The notes below the pieces were generated by a model. The model did no database searches and was not told the DNA's origin. It saw only the letters and a list, made by a program, of their open reading frames with translations. A DNA stretch of 64,000 nt from positions 1 through 64,000 of the forward strand of contig NZ_FWYD01000012.1 in the NCBI RefSeq assembly GCF_900176485.1. Direction: 5' to 3'. Each line of letters starts with the position of its first letter. Within the stretch, counting starts at the first letter, position 1. Shown in pieces: positions 1 through 7,955 of this stretch. This DNA is from Primorskyibacter flagellatus. Lineage in GTDB: Bacteria; Pseudomonadota; Alphaproteobacteria; Rhodobacterales; Rhodobacteraceae. A program made the translations under genes and the position numbers.

Positions 1-149
1 CCCATCATGCCATGCTGCATGTCGATCGTGACAGCGTCGAACCCCTGATGTCCCATCACTTCAGCGGAATACGGGGATGGAATGGCCAGCCATCCATTCA
101 CTGCGGTTTCACCAGCAGCCCAGATTTCCTTGATTCTATTTTGTCGCAT
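1..149 (-). CDS. HpcH/HpaI family aldolase, N-terminal part (cut by window edge)
   Basis: Only the first 49 codons are inside the window; the gene continues leftwards. The N-terminus contains an NGWLAIPSP segment and a VTIDMQHG segment, both typical of HpcH/HpaI class II pyruvate aldolases (4-hydroxy-2-oxoheptanedioate aldolase type). The family cleaves 4-hydroxy-2-oxo acids to pyruvate and an aldehyde with a divalent metal. The ATG at 149 has an AAAGG stretch about 8 nt upstream. It is divergent from the SnoaL-cupin-otnK-otnC operon, with a 224-bp shared control region, so it may serve the same catabolic programme. The exact substrate cannot be judged from this fragment. Confidence 0.75.
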   Translation of the reverse strand, partial: MRQNRIKEIWAAGETAVNGWLAIPSPYSAEVMGHQGFDAVTIDMQHGMM

Positions 150-259
150 CTTTTTCTACCTTTATGGTTGGACGGTGGGCAAGTCGCCAATTTGGGCTCG
201 GTCAGACCCGCGCGTTAAACAAGATAAAACTTGCGCTACCACAGCGCATTCCCTATTAC

Positions 260-271
260 GCATTCGAATGC
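260..271. promoter_or_regulatory. Perfect 12-bp palindrome in divergent promoter region
   Basis: GCATTCGAATGC is a perfect inverted repeat centred on CG. It lies in the 224-bp gap between the divergent aldolase (start 149) and the NTF2-like gene (start 374). LacI/GalR-family operators are often even palindromes centred on CG, so this is a reasonable operator candidate. It does not match the two operators found near 24.1 kb. Confidence 0.35.
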
Positions 272-373
272 ATAGTGGAATTCGAGCCGTTCAAGCAAGA
301 TTGTTTTGTATCCACGAATGCAAATCGAACCGGCCAACTGTTCCAAAACTCATTTTTGAATCGAGGTCCCGTA

Positions 374-1429
374 ATGACACCGCAAGAACAACTCGAAGGG
401 ATGAACCCAGAGACTTACGCGCCCTATCGCGACCCGCGTGAGTACATCCAAAGCTGGACTGACAAGATCTGGATTGCGCGCGGTTTGGGCCATATTTTTG
501 ATCACTACGACCCCAAAATCAAAGTCCACACCTGCTATGGCGAAACCTATGGCATGGAAAACGTGATCAGTAATTCACTGCAAAAAATGATCGCCTTTCC
601 AAACCGCGGCGGTGGCCATGATGACGTTGTCTGGGAGCGACGTGGTGACAACGGCTTTATCTCGTCGCACCGCGTGTTCAACAATGCCACTCATCTGGGG
701 CCTTGGACTTATGGCCCTGCAACCGGAAAGGATTGGGCCAATCGCGGTGTTGCGCATTGCGTGATTCAGGGCGGGCTCGTCGCCGAAGAATGGGTGATCC
801 GCGATGAGTTCGCGGTGTTGCAAGACCTCGGCATGGATCCTTATGTGGTTGCTGCGGAGCTGGCGAAACGATCGCCGGTATTGGGTGAACAGATCAAGAC
901 CGGCGGCGACCCACCCGCCTTTGCGGGCCGTTATCGCGATCCGATCAAGACCGGCATTTCCGGCGACCGCCCCGATCACGCCCGTCCCGAATGCGAAACG
1001 GTGGTGAAACTGTTCGATCGCGTCTGGGAGCACAAGTTTTTCGACCTGATCCCCGAGCTGTGCAGCGACACCATCGTTTGCCAAACCGTTCGGATGGGCC
1101 GCGCGCTTGGTATCTCGAATTACCAGTTGGAAACAATGAAGCTGCTGGCGATGATCCCCGATGCAGACGTTGAAATTCGTGACATCTGCGTCCACGATTC
1201 TGCCGACCTTGGCTTGCGCGTCGCCACCATCTGGTGCTTGCGCGGCACATATTCAGGCGCGCCCTATTATGGGCCGACCAACGGTGCCCCGCTGACTATA
1301 CTCGGCTCCAGCCATTTCGAATTTCGACATGGCAAGATCATCCGCGAATGGCGATTTTTCGACGAAATCGCGATCATGGCGCAAATCATCAACCACCAAA
1401 ACCAACTCGACGCGACAGCCGTTGAATAA
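374..1429 (+). CDS. Tandem NTF2/SnoaL-like domain protein
   Basis: A 351-residue protein with two NTF2-like (SnoaL/ester-cyclase-like) halves, roughly residues 15-150 and 210-335. The second half ends in a strand pattern seen in its paralogue at 10819-11787 (ATGAPYYGPTNG-type loop, then HFEFRHGKI and an aromatic REWRFFDE tail). The SnoaL family includes polyketide cyclases, isomerases and hydrolases, usually using Asp or His in a cone-shaped pocket; no specific reaction can be assigned. I chose the ATG at 374 because GAGG lies 7 nt upstream; the open frame extends to 164 but without homology. It is the first gene of the plus-strand operon with the bicupin, otnK and otnC. Function unknown. Confidence 0.8.
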   Translation: MTPQEQLEGMNPETYAPYRDPREYIQSWTDKIWIARGLGHIFDHYDPKIKVHTCYGETYGMENVISNSLQKMIAFPNRGGGHDDVVWERRGDNGFISSHRVFNNATHLGPWTYGPATGKDWANRGVAHCVIQGGLVAEEWVIRDEFAVLQDLGMDPYVVAAELAKRSPVLGEQIKTGGDPPAFAGRYRDPIKTGISGDRPDHARPECETVVKLFDRVWEHKFFDLIPELCSDTIVCQTVRMGRALGISNYQLETMKLLAMIPDADVEIRDICVHDSADLGLRVATIWCLRGTYSGAPYYGPTNGAPLTILGSSHFEFRHGKIIREWRFFDEIAIMAQIINHQNQLDATAVE

Positions 1430-1453
1430 CCCCCCAAAAATAGGAGCATTCAA

Positions 1454-2608
1454 ATGACAAACCCAACCACTCTTTCCTCTGCCGAATCTGCCAAACGTGT
1501 GGTCCGCCGCGCCGGTATGGTTCCGGAACGCGTTGCCTTCATTGATTGTAAAATGCCCGGATCACACCTGAAGGAAAACTACTCTCTCATCGGTCCGGGC
1601 GTCACCCAATCCAAGGATCAAAAGGTCGCTCTTGGCGAGCCACATGGCTTCAGTCTGGGCGTTGCGGCCATGCCTGCGGGGATCACGAACAACCTGCATA
1701 TCCACTACACTGCCGAAGTTTTCATGATCTACAAAGGCACCTGGAAATTCCGCTGGGGTGCGAATGGCGACGAAGGCGAAGTCATCGGCACGGCTGGGGA
1801 CGTTGTCAGCATTCCAACGTGGATTTTCCGCGGGTTCACCAATGTCGGGGACGATGAAGGCTGGATTTTCACAGCTTTGGGTGCGGATGAAACCGGCGGC
1901 ATCATCTGGCATCCGCGCATTCTTGCCAACGCAGCCGAACATGGCCTTTACCTGACACGCGACAACATGATGGTCGACACCGCAGATGGCGAAGCCAAGC
2001 CCGCCGACGAAGATCTGATGGAGCCCATGACCGACGCCCAGATCGCATCGCTTCGCAAATACACCGTCGAAGAAATGAGCAAGCAGGTGGTGTGGGCAAA
2101 GGAACGCGATTGGTCTGGCCGCGCCTTGTTGGACAGCGCGCTCGAAGGCCATGGTGGCATGATAGCGACGGTTCTGGGCAACGGTATCAGCGAAGACCGA
2201 GATCATGCGCCAAAAATCATGAACCCGCACGGAATGTCACTGGAATGGGGCAAGATCCCTGAAGGAGGCCAGATCGGGCCCTTCAGCCTTTCAGAGAAAC
2301 AGGCCATGATCGTTTTTGAAGGCAGCGTCGACGTCGCGCAGGACCCCAGCAAACCCGATCAGGTGCAAACTGTCGGCGCTCAGGATCTGTATTCATTTCC
2401 GGAGAATACATGGCGCACGTTGCGCGCGACCCCCGGACAGGATGCCACTTTTGTTCTGATGACGGCAGGCGATCACAAGAAAAAGATCCAATGGGCCCCG
2501 GAAATCGTGAAAGCCGCGGCAAAAGCGGGCCTCGCGATGGATCACAACGGCTATGTGGCAGCGCTGGACTTGCTGCCATACGAGGTCCGCAACGCATTAC
2601 GCGCCTAA
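1454..2608 (+). CDS. Bicupin domain protein
   Basis: A 384-residue protein with two cupin folds. The N-terminal cupin (about residues 60-165) shows an LHIHYTAEVF metal-binding pattern (two His and a Glu), the run of glycines and a WRTL/IPTWIFRGF second cupin motif. The C-terminal cupin (about 250-360) is more divergent, with SFPENTWRTL. It is paralogous to the bicupin at 9774-10739. Such bicupins include dioxygenases of the gentisate/hydroxynaphthoate type and sugar-acid isomerases, but no substrate is evident. An AGGAG site precedes the ATG by about 8 nt, and the gene is 24 bp after the NTF2-like gene. A strong hairpin follows it. Confidence 0.8.
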   Translation: MTNPTTLSSAESAKRVVRRAGMVPERVAFIDCKMPGSHLKENYSLIGPGVTQSKDQKVALGEPHGFSLGVAAMPAGITNNLHIHYTAEVFMIYKGTWKFRWGANGDEGEVIGTAGDVVSIPTWIFRGFTNVGDDEGWIFTALGADETGGIIWHPRILANAAEHGLYLTRDNMMVDTADGEAKPADEDLMEPMTDAQIASLRKYTVEEMSKQVVWAKERDWSGRALLDSALEGHGGMIATVLGNGISEDRDHAPKIMNPHGMSLEWGKIPEGGQIGPFSLSEKQAMIVFEGSVDVAQDPSKPDQVQTVGAQDLYSFPENTWRTLRATPGQDATFVLMTAGDHKKKIQWAPEIVKAAAKAGLAMDHNGYVAALDLLPYEVRNALRA

Positions 2609-2614
2609 ATTTCG

Positions 2615-2640
2615 GGGCGGGTGTCCGGCACCCGCCCTTT
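2615..2640 (+). terminator. GC-rich hairpin with short T tract between cupin and otnK
   Basis: A perfect 9-bp stem (GGGCGGGTG at 2615-2623 pairing with CACCCGCCC at 2629-2637) has a 5-nt loop and only TTT after it. It starts 7 nt after the cupin stop codon and ends about 28 nt before the otnK ATG. The short T tract suggests partial termination or mRNA 3'-end protection rather than a full stop. Confidence 0.55.
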
Positions 2641-2667
2641 CCAACGCCACTCTACACGGAGCTGAAC

Positions 2668-3906
2668 ATGTTACTTGGCGCAATTGGTGACGATTTCACC
2701 GGTTCAGGAGATTTGGGAAATACGCTCGCCCGCGCGGGAATGCGTGTCGTCCAATATTGTGGCGTGCCGACCGGGCCTTCCGACCCATCTGTCGAAGCTG
2801 GCATCGTGTCTTTGAAATCCCGGACGATTCCTCCGGATGAGGCCGTGACGCAGTCACTGGCAGCGCTGGAATGGCTTCTGGCGCAGGGCTGCCAGCAGAT
2901 CGTGTTCAAGTATTGCTCAACATTCGACAGCACCCCCGAAGGCAATATCGGTCCGGTTATCACCGCGCTGGCGGATCGTTTGAACGCCGAACACGTCATT
3001 GTCTGTCCGTCCTTTCCGGGTGCGGGCCGAACGGTGTATCAGGGACATCTTTTTGTTGTAGATCAGCTGCTTAGCGAGAGCGGAATGAAAGACCATCCGC
3101 TAACCCCGATGACCGATCCGGACATCCGCCGATGTCTGGCGCGCCAGACCGACCTGCCGGTTGGACATCTGCCGCATTCGGTGGTGCGCCGCGGTGCCGA
3201 CGCGATAAAGACAGCCATAGGGGAGAAACAAGGACGACAGCTGATCATAGTGGATGCAACCACCGAGGAGGACCTGTACCAGATCGGATATGCTTCGGCC
3301 GATCTGCCGCTTATCACCGGAGGTTCTGGCATTGCGATGGGATTGCCCCATAACTTCCGGCATGCCGGCGTTCTTGGCGAAGACGAAACCCGATGGCAAG
3401 GAAGCAAAGGACCATGCGTCATCCTGTCGGGATCATGTTCGCAAATGACCCGGCAGCAGGTTGCGACACATATTGAAACCCACCCCGGTCTGTTCATCAA
3501 TATCGACGACGTGCTTGACGGGAAAACAACGCCGCAGACGGTGTCTGACTGGCTGTTGGCGCAAGAAGGCACCCCCATCGTCTATTCGACGACCGATCCG
3601 CAAACCATCCTTGCCGTGCAGGAGCGCCATGGACGAAGCCGCGCGGCAAGCGCGATCGAAAACCTGTTCGCGGCAGTCGCCGTGGATGTTGTGGCAAAAG
3701 GCGTTACACGGCTGATCACTGCGGGGGGTGAAACCTCGGGAGCCGTTATCGAGGCATTGGCACCGGAAACGCTGGAAATCGGACCCGAGATCGCAGCTGG
3801 GGTCCCTGCTCTGAAGGCCGGGCCACTGACAATTGCGCTTAAATCAGGCAACTTCGGTGAGGCCGGTTTCTTCGAAATCGCCGCAGAAAAACTGGGCGGA
3901 TCATGA
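2668..3906 (+). CDS. otnK: 3-oxo-tetronate kinase
   Basis: A 412-residue four-carbon acid sugar kinase (DUF1537 family). N-terminal signatures are GDDFTGSGD at residues 6-14 and KYCSTFDST...GNIGP around 95; the C-terminal nucleotide-binding part has TGGSGIAMG, GGETSGAV and KSGNFG. OtnK phosphorylates 3-oxo-tetronate to the 4-phosphate in the threonate/erythronate route that ends in dihydroxyacetone phosphate. The ATG at 2668 is where homology starts; the open frame extends upstream into the cupin gene. The stop overlaps the otnC start by 4 bp (ATGA), so the two are translationally coupled. A second copy lies at 37881-39149. Confidence 0.9.
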   Translation: MLLGAIGDDFTGSGDLGNTLARAGMRVVQYCGVPTGPSDPSVEAGIVSLKSRTIPPDEAVTQSLAALEWLLAQGCQQIVFKYCSTFDSTPEGNIGPVITALADRLNAEHVIVCPSFPGAGRTVYQGHLFVVDQLLSESGMKDHPLTPMTDPDIRRCLARQTDLPVGHLPHSVVRRGADAIKTAIGEKQGRQLIIVDATTEEDLYQIGYASADLPLITGGSGIAMGLPHNFRHAGVLGEDETRWQGSKGPCVILSGSCSQMTRQQVATHIETHPGLFINIDDVLDGKTTPQTVSDWLLAQEGTPIVYSTTDPQTILAVQERHGRSRAASAIENLFAAVAVDVVAKGVTRLITAGGETSGAVIEALAPETLEIGPEIAAGVPALKAGPLTIALKSGNFGEAGFFEIAAEKLGGS

Positions 3907-4550
3907 CACCCGAGACGAAACTGCGCGAGAAGATCTGCACACTTGCGGCCTCGATGTTCGAACGCGGCCTAACGAACGGGGCCTCGGGCAACATTTCAGC
4001 GCGACTGGAGGACGGTGGCCTGTTGGTAACACCAACAGGGTCAACGATGCGGGCGCTGGATCCGGCCCGATTGTCCCGCTTCAACGCCGAAGGGCAACTC
4101 GTCTCCGGTGATCCGCCAACAAAGGAAATGTCTCTTCATTCCGCATTCTACGACACGCGTCGGACGGCTGGTGCTGTCGTGCATCTGCATTCCACGCATT
4201 CGGTTGCTTTGTCGATGCTGCCGGAAACGGACCCGAAAAATGTGCTGCCGCCTTTGACCGCCTATTCCATCATGCGGCTCGGCAAGGTTGCCCTGTTGCC
4301 CTATTTCAGGCCCGGCGATCCTGACATGGGCCAGGCCGTGCGCGGACTGGCGGGCAAGCGGGCTGCGGTGCTATTGGCCAATCATGGCCCGGTGGTTGCT
4401 GGGAAGACCCTCGAAGCCGCCGTCAATGCGATGGAAGAACTGGAAGAGACCGCCCGCTTAACCCTGCTCACGCGCGGAATGCACCCCATACCTCTCAACC
4501 CCGCGCAAATCCGCGATGTGATTGAAGTTTTTGACGTGGACTGGGAATGA
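3903..4550 (+). CDS. otnC: 3-oxo-tetronate 4-phosphate decarboxylase (class II aldolase family)
   Basis: A 215-residue class II aldolase/adducin-family enzyme. Visible features are GASGNISAR (phosphate loop, about residues 26-34), TKEMSLH with the likely catalytic Glu (about 73-79), the HLHS zinc-binding pair (about 97-100) and NHGPVVAG with the third metal His (about 160). In the tetronate pathway OtnC decarboxylates the OtnK product to dihydroxyacetone phosphate. It overlaps otnK by 4 bp. No otnI isomerase lies in this operon, so an isomerase may come from the copy at 36464-37237. It is closely similar in layout to the copy at 37234-37884. Confidence 0.88.
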   Translation: MTPETKLREKICTLAASMFERGLTNGASGNISARLEDGGLLVTPTGSTMRALDPARLSRFNAEGQLVSGDPPTKEMSLHSAFYDTRRTAGAVVHLHSTHSVALSMLPETDPKNVLPPLTAYSIMRLGKVALLPYFRPGDPDMGQAVRGLAGKRAAVLLANHGPVVAGKTLEAAVNAMEELEETARLTLLTRGMHPIPLNPAQIRDVIEVFDVDWE

Positions 4551-4751
4551 GATAGCAGCCCTACAATTCCCTAGGGTTTTGGGTTTCTGGCGCGTGCTCG
4601 AATACCCACCGCCCTTCAAGAAGTGAACGGTTTCCGTCTATTTCAACTGCTTCCGCTGCCAACCGCAATGTTTTTGGTGCGAGTCGGCATTGTTGGACAA
4701 CTCTGACTTTGAACGGTTCACGACGAGAACCCATGCCGTCAGACGGGCTGC

Positions 4752-5425
4752 ATGAGCAATCCATCACCCGCCCGCCACGGCATGACGAACTGGGCGACGT
4801 ATAACGTCGCTTTGCGAAAGTCCGGCTCACTGCTGATCTGGCAGGACTGGCCGGTGCCGGACCAATCCACCCTTTGCAGCAGGCAGAAGACCTTGGCTGT
4901 GCAAATTCCCTATCGCCGCGCTGACGGAAAGCTCAGCTTGCTCGTAGACAGCACCGGATTCAAATTCGTTGACGTTGACGTTGACGTTGGCGTTGGCGAA
5001 TGGCAGAGCCGCAAGCATAGAGTGCAGAGACGTCGCCAGTGACGCAAGGTACATCTGGCAATGGACACGGCCACCTCTGACATCCCCGCCGTCCATTGTC
5101 GGCAGGTGATTGCAAGCAGTCACCGAGAGGGAGTTCACCCAGTCGCGACAGCGACGCCCTGTGTTGCACGACCTGCTCGCTCAGATCCCCGGGGACGACG
5201 AGATTGACACACGCCGCTGCCACATCGCCATCATTGAGAGTGACGTCTCCGGTTACCCCAATCCGCAAGAACGGACGGCTCTGGCAAGAAGATGCCCGGC
5301 AGCAGGCCCCAAACGAAACATTGCGCGCCACCTGCTATGGCCGAGCATTTTGTAAGCGCTGGACAGGATGCCGCAGCCGCAAGCACCTAATTTTCGGGAC
5401 CGTCGCCATAGCCAGAGCGCACTGA
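4752..5425 (+). pseudogene. IS5-family transposase remnant
   Basis: Several frames carry pieces of one IS5-group transposase in order: TNWATYNVALRKSGSL and STLCSRQKTLAVQIPYR and LLVDSTG and GEWQSRKH (4780-5030), then LLAQIPGDDEIDTRRCHIAI (about 5176-5235), then NETLRA and a YHRR-like segment (about 5310-5400). About 50 residues are missing near the N-terminus, and frames change at least twice. The copy cannot make transposase. It separates the plus-strand otnKC operon from the end of the long minus-strand operon. I could not see clear terminal inverted repeats. Confidence 0.75.
4968..4997 (+). repeat. Hexanucleotide tandem repeat inside the IS5 remnant
   Basis: Three copies of GTTGAC are followed by two copies of GTTGGC, giving a VDVDVDVGVG run in the transposase frame. 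Related transposases have only a short Lys/Val-Gly linker here (LLIDSTGxKVxGxGEW), so the repeat probably arose by slippage after inactivation. Confidence 0.8.
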
Positions 5426-5515
5426 CCGCTGCAATATGGTGGCTTGCCTCGCAATATATGGGTAAGGGTGAGCTCAGGCCAATGCGCGACATGTGCAAAT
5501 CGCTTTTAGATTTTA

Positions 5516-6532
5516 CTATGGTTGACCCTGTGGCGGGTCGATCCCCGTAGTGCGCGCAAGAATATCCACGCCCTGCTGTTTCCAGAAATGCAGCAAGTCG
5601 ATGAACACCCAATTTTCCGCCAGTTTGTCCTCTTGCCGACGGTAGATATCGATCACTCGGAAATCGCCGGGCCGGCCAGTCGCAGGCATGCCCATGAAAC
5701 CGCCCGTTGGCGTTGCGGAAAAATTGGGCCAACCGAAGAAGCCGCCGTAACTCCCTTCGGCCATACGGCAGATGTGCCGGGTCTTGGACCGTTCCGCAAA
5801 GCTCGCGCGGAACACTGCGGAATGCTGGTCTGCATAGCGGTCGATCGTATAGGTCGCCCCGATGCCGGCCGGGCCCCACCATATCATGTCATCGGCCCAG
5901 CTTTGCGCCAATTCCTGTCTCAGCGTCAATTGGCTGTCCCATTGGCCCAGATCGGCGATCATCGCATTGATCAGCGCAAGCGTCCTTTGCCCCGCGTCGG
6001 CGGGATGCGCGTCAAACATCAGTCCGTCATGCGTCATCGGGCCGGGCTGCACCAGATGCGCTGCCGTTTGCGGCGGAAACGGATTCTGGCCCGCCTGCAT
6101 CATCAGATGGGGAATGTCGAAGAACATCGCCGTCTCCGCGATGCGGCCGTGGGCCACCTTGTGAAAGGCGCAGTAGCGCAGGAACACCAGTTTCCCGGTG
6201 GGCCGGATATTCAACCACGGGCGGTCGAACAGGCCCATCAGATGCCCCATCGAACAAACCCAGACCCCGCCCGATTCGTCGAGCATGTTTCGGCCTGCCA
6301 TGAACACATCCATCCGCCTTTGCAATCTGGTCAGGCTCTGGCGCAGAGGTTGCCAGAACGTCGCGCCGACCGCGTCGGCGCCGCGAAGTTCGCCAAACGG
6401 ATGAAACCCACGCCACAGCAGATCACGGGCGCAATGACCGGCTATCACATCGGGGATCTGCTGGGTGTCGGCATTGTCCAGCGCGTGATAGAACGCCCGG
6501 ACGATCTGTTTCTCGGTTTGAAAATCAGTCAT
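5516..6532 (-). CDS. Tandem SnoaL-like (NTF2 fold) protein
   Basis: A 338-residue protein with two SnoaL-like domains, about residues 1-140 and 190-330. The first has FHPFGELRG, then WLNIRPTGK and a FDIPHLMMQ segment; the second has WWGPAGIGA, an MPATGRPGDFRVIDIYRR strand and a NWVFIDLLHFWKQQGVD tail. The same signatures occur at 13567-14616 and, for the second domain, at 16016-16558, so these are paralogues. It is the last gene of the long minus-strand operon, 33 bp after the RraA-like gene. I prefer the ATG at 6532; one at 6559 is also in frame. Enzymatic role unknown. Confidence 0.8.
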   Translation of the reverse strand: MTDFQTEKQIVRAFYHALDNADTQQIPDVIAGHCARDLLWRGFHPFGELRGADAVGATFWQPLRQSLTRLQRRMDVFMAGRNMLDESGGVWVCSMGHLMGLFDRPWLNIRPTGKLVFLRYCAFHKVAHGRIAETAMFFDIPHLMMQAGQNPFPPQTAAHLVQPGPMTHDGLMFDAHPADAGQRTLALINAMIADLGQWDSQLTLRQELAQSWADDMIWWGPAGIGATYTIDRYADQHSAVFRASFAERSKTRHICRMAEGSYGGFFGWPNFSATPTGGFMGMPATGRPGDFRVIDIYRRQEDKLAENWVFIDLLHFWKQQGVDILARTTGIDPPQGQP

Positions 6533-6565
6533 GGGATGCTGTTGCCTTGTATCCGGCATCGCAGG

Positions 6566-7261
6566 TCAGGTCCGGGCATTTTCGAACGCGGCCCAGGCGG
6601 TTTCGAACGCCTCAAAGTCGAAACCGCTTTTGCGCGCGGGGTCAAGCACCAGCTTTTCGGTGTCCAGCAATTTCTGAATGGCATCGGCCAAGACCGGTAT
6701 CACATCTTCGGGGACGACCACCGCACCGTGGCGGTCGGCATGGACCAGCTCGCCGTCCGCCACGGTCAGACCGAAGATCGTGACCGGCGTGCCAAGTTCG
6801 CGCACATGCACGAAGCCGTGGCTGGGGCCTATGGACCCGGCCACGACCGGAAAGTCGTCGGGTAGATCGCCAAGATCGCGCATCACGCCGTTGGTAAACG
6901 CCCCTGACATGCCGAACCCCTTGTGGACATTGGCGTTTATCTCGCCCCAGTAGGCCCCAATGCAGTCGGGATAGTCGACATCCTCGACCACCGCGACCGA
7001 CGGTTTGGGTGCCTCGGCCATGCGGCGGTAGTAATCCATACGCCGCGCGCGGATCGCGTCGGGCGCTTCGGTCGATGGGGCGAGCGCGGCGATCTTGGCG
7101 GTCACGGCACGCCCCACGATGGCGGGCGCGTCGGGGTCGCTGCACAGCATCGTGCCGCGGGTGAACCGGTTAAAGCCGCGCTTGCCCTGCGCCACTTCGA
7201 TGGCGTTGCAGACAGTGGGGGTGTCGACCCTGCGCAACAGCGCCAGAAGTGTATCGTCCAT
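6566..7261 (-). CDS. RraA-like lyase/decarboxylase family protein
   Basis: A 231-residue RraA-family protein. Despite the name, most bacterial members of this size resemble 4-hydroxy-4-methyl-2-oxoglutarate aldolase/oxaloacetate decarboxylase. Visible are [10 protein letters not shown] near the N-terminus, TNGVMRDLGDL (the Arg-Asp substrate and metal pair) around residue 130, and [11 protein letters not shown] around 175, where a His replaces the Asp of classic members. The ATG at 7261 is 1 bp after the hydrolase stop. A closely similar gene lies at 40686-41396 and a fragment at 39214-39582. It probably cleaves or decarboxylates a 2-oxo acid late in this pathway (inference). Confidence 0.82.
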   Translation of the reverse strand: MDDTLLALLRRVDTPTVCNAIEVAQGKRGFNRFTRGTMLCSDPDAPAIVGRAVTAKIAALAPSTEAPDAIRARRMDYYRRMAEAPKPSVAVVEDVDYPDCIGAYWGEINANVHKGFGMSGAFTNGVMRDLGDLPDDFPVVAGSIGPSHGFVHVRELGTPVTIFGLTVADGELVHADRHGAVVVPEDVIPVLADAIQKLLDTEKLVLDPARKSGFDFEAFETAWAAFENART

Positions 7262-7262
7262 G

Positions 7263-7955
7263 TTAGCTCTCCAGCCAGCGGCGCAGTGCCGCGTTGGTTT
7301 TTTCAGGTTGTTCCAGAACCGGCAGATGGCCGGCACCGTCGATAATGGTGAGGGTGGAGCGCGGCAGCAGAGATGCCATCAGCTCGTGCCGTTGCACCGG
7401 ACAGAGCGCATCGTCGCGCCCGCACAAAACCAGCGACGGCCCAGAATAGGCGCGCAGAGTCTCTTGCTGGTCGGGACGGGTTTGCAAGGCGCGTGATTGT
7501 CGGATGAACACATCCGGGCCAAGCGTTTCGGCCATCGCCATGCACAGGTCCAGGATCGCACCACGGCTCGGTCCGTCCGTCAGGTAATTCGGCTTCATCT
7601 CGTCGCGCATCACCCCGCGCAGGCCACCCGCGCGCACCTTGTCGATCTGCGGTTCGCGCCGGGATTTGACCTCGTTGGTTTCCGCCAGCGGGTTGGTGTC
7701 CAGAAGCGCCAGTCGCGCTACCCGGTCTGGATCCTGACGCAGGATTTCCATCGCAACGATGCCGCCCATGCTAAGCCCGGCCAGCGCGAATGTTGGCGGT
7801 GCCCAGGCAAGGATGTCGGCGGCCAGCGCCTCAACGGTGTCGTGATCGGCGATCGGGGCAAGCGCAATGGGGTGCGTCGCGGAAAACGCGCTGATCTGCG
7901 GGCTGAACAGCCGGGCATCGCACATCATGCCGGGGATAAGAACCAGCGGTGTCAT
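7263..7955 (-). CDS. Alpha/beta hydrolase
   Basis: A 230-residue alpha/beta hydrolase fold protein. It has LIPGMMCD near the N-terminus (oxyanion region), the nucleophile elbow GLSMGG (about residues 69-74), the acid-bearing segment LCGRDDALCP and the catalytic His in GAGHLPVLE near residue 210. The family hydrolyses esters, lactones and some C-C bonds; the substrate is unknown. Its ATG overlaps the stop of the MetE-like gene by 4 bp, and its stop is followed after 1 bp by the RraA-like start, so the genes are tightly coupled. Confidence 0.85.
   Translation of the reverse strand: MTPLVLIPGMMCDARLFSPQISAFSATHPIALAPIADHDTVEALAADILAWAPPTFALAGLSMGGIVAMEILRQDPDRVARLALLDTNPLAETNEVKSRREPQIDKVRAGGLRGVMRDEMKPNYLTDGPSRGAILDLCMAMAETLGPDVFIRQSRALQTRPDQQETLRAYSGPSLVLCGRDDALCPVQRHELMASLLPRSTLTIIDGAGHLPVLEQPEKTNAALRRWLES

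Noticed and set aside
5522-6865. A 447-residue plus-strand frame
   Set aside because: Antisense to the SnoaL-like and RraA-like genes, both of which have recognisable motifs on the minus strand.
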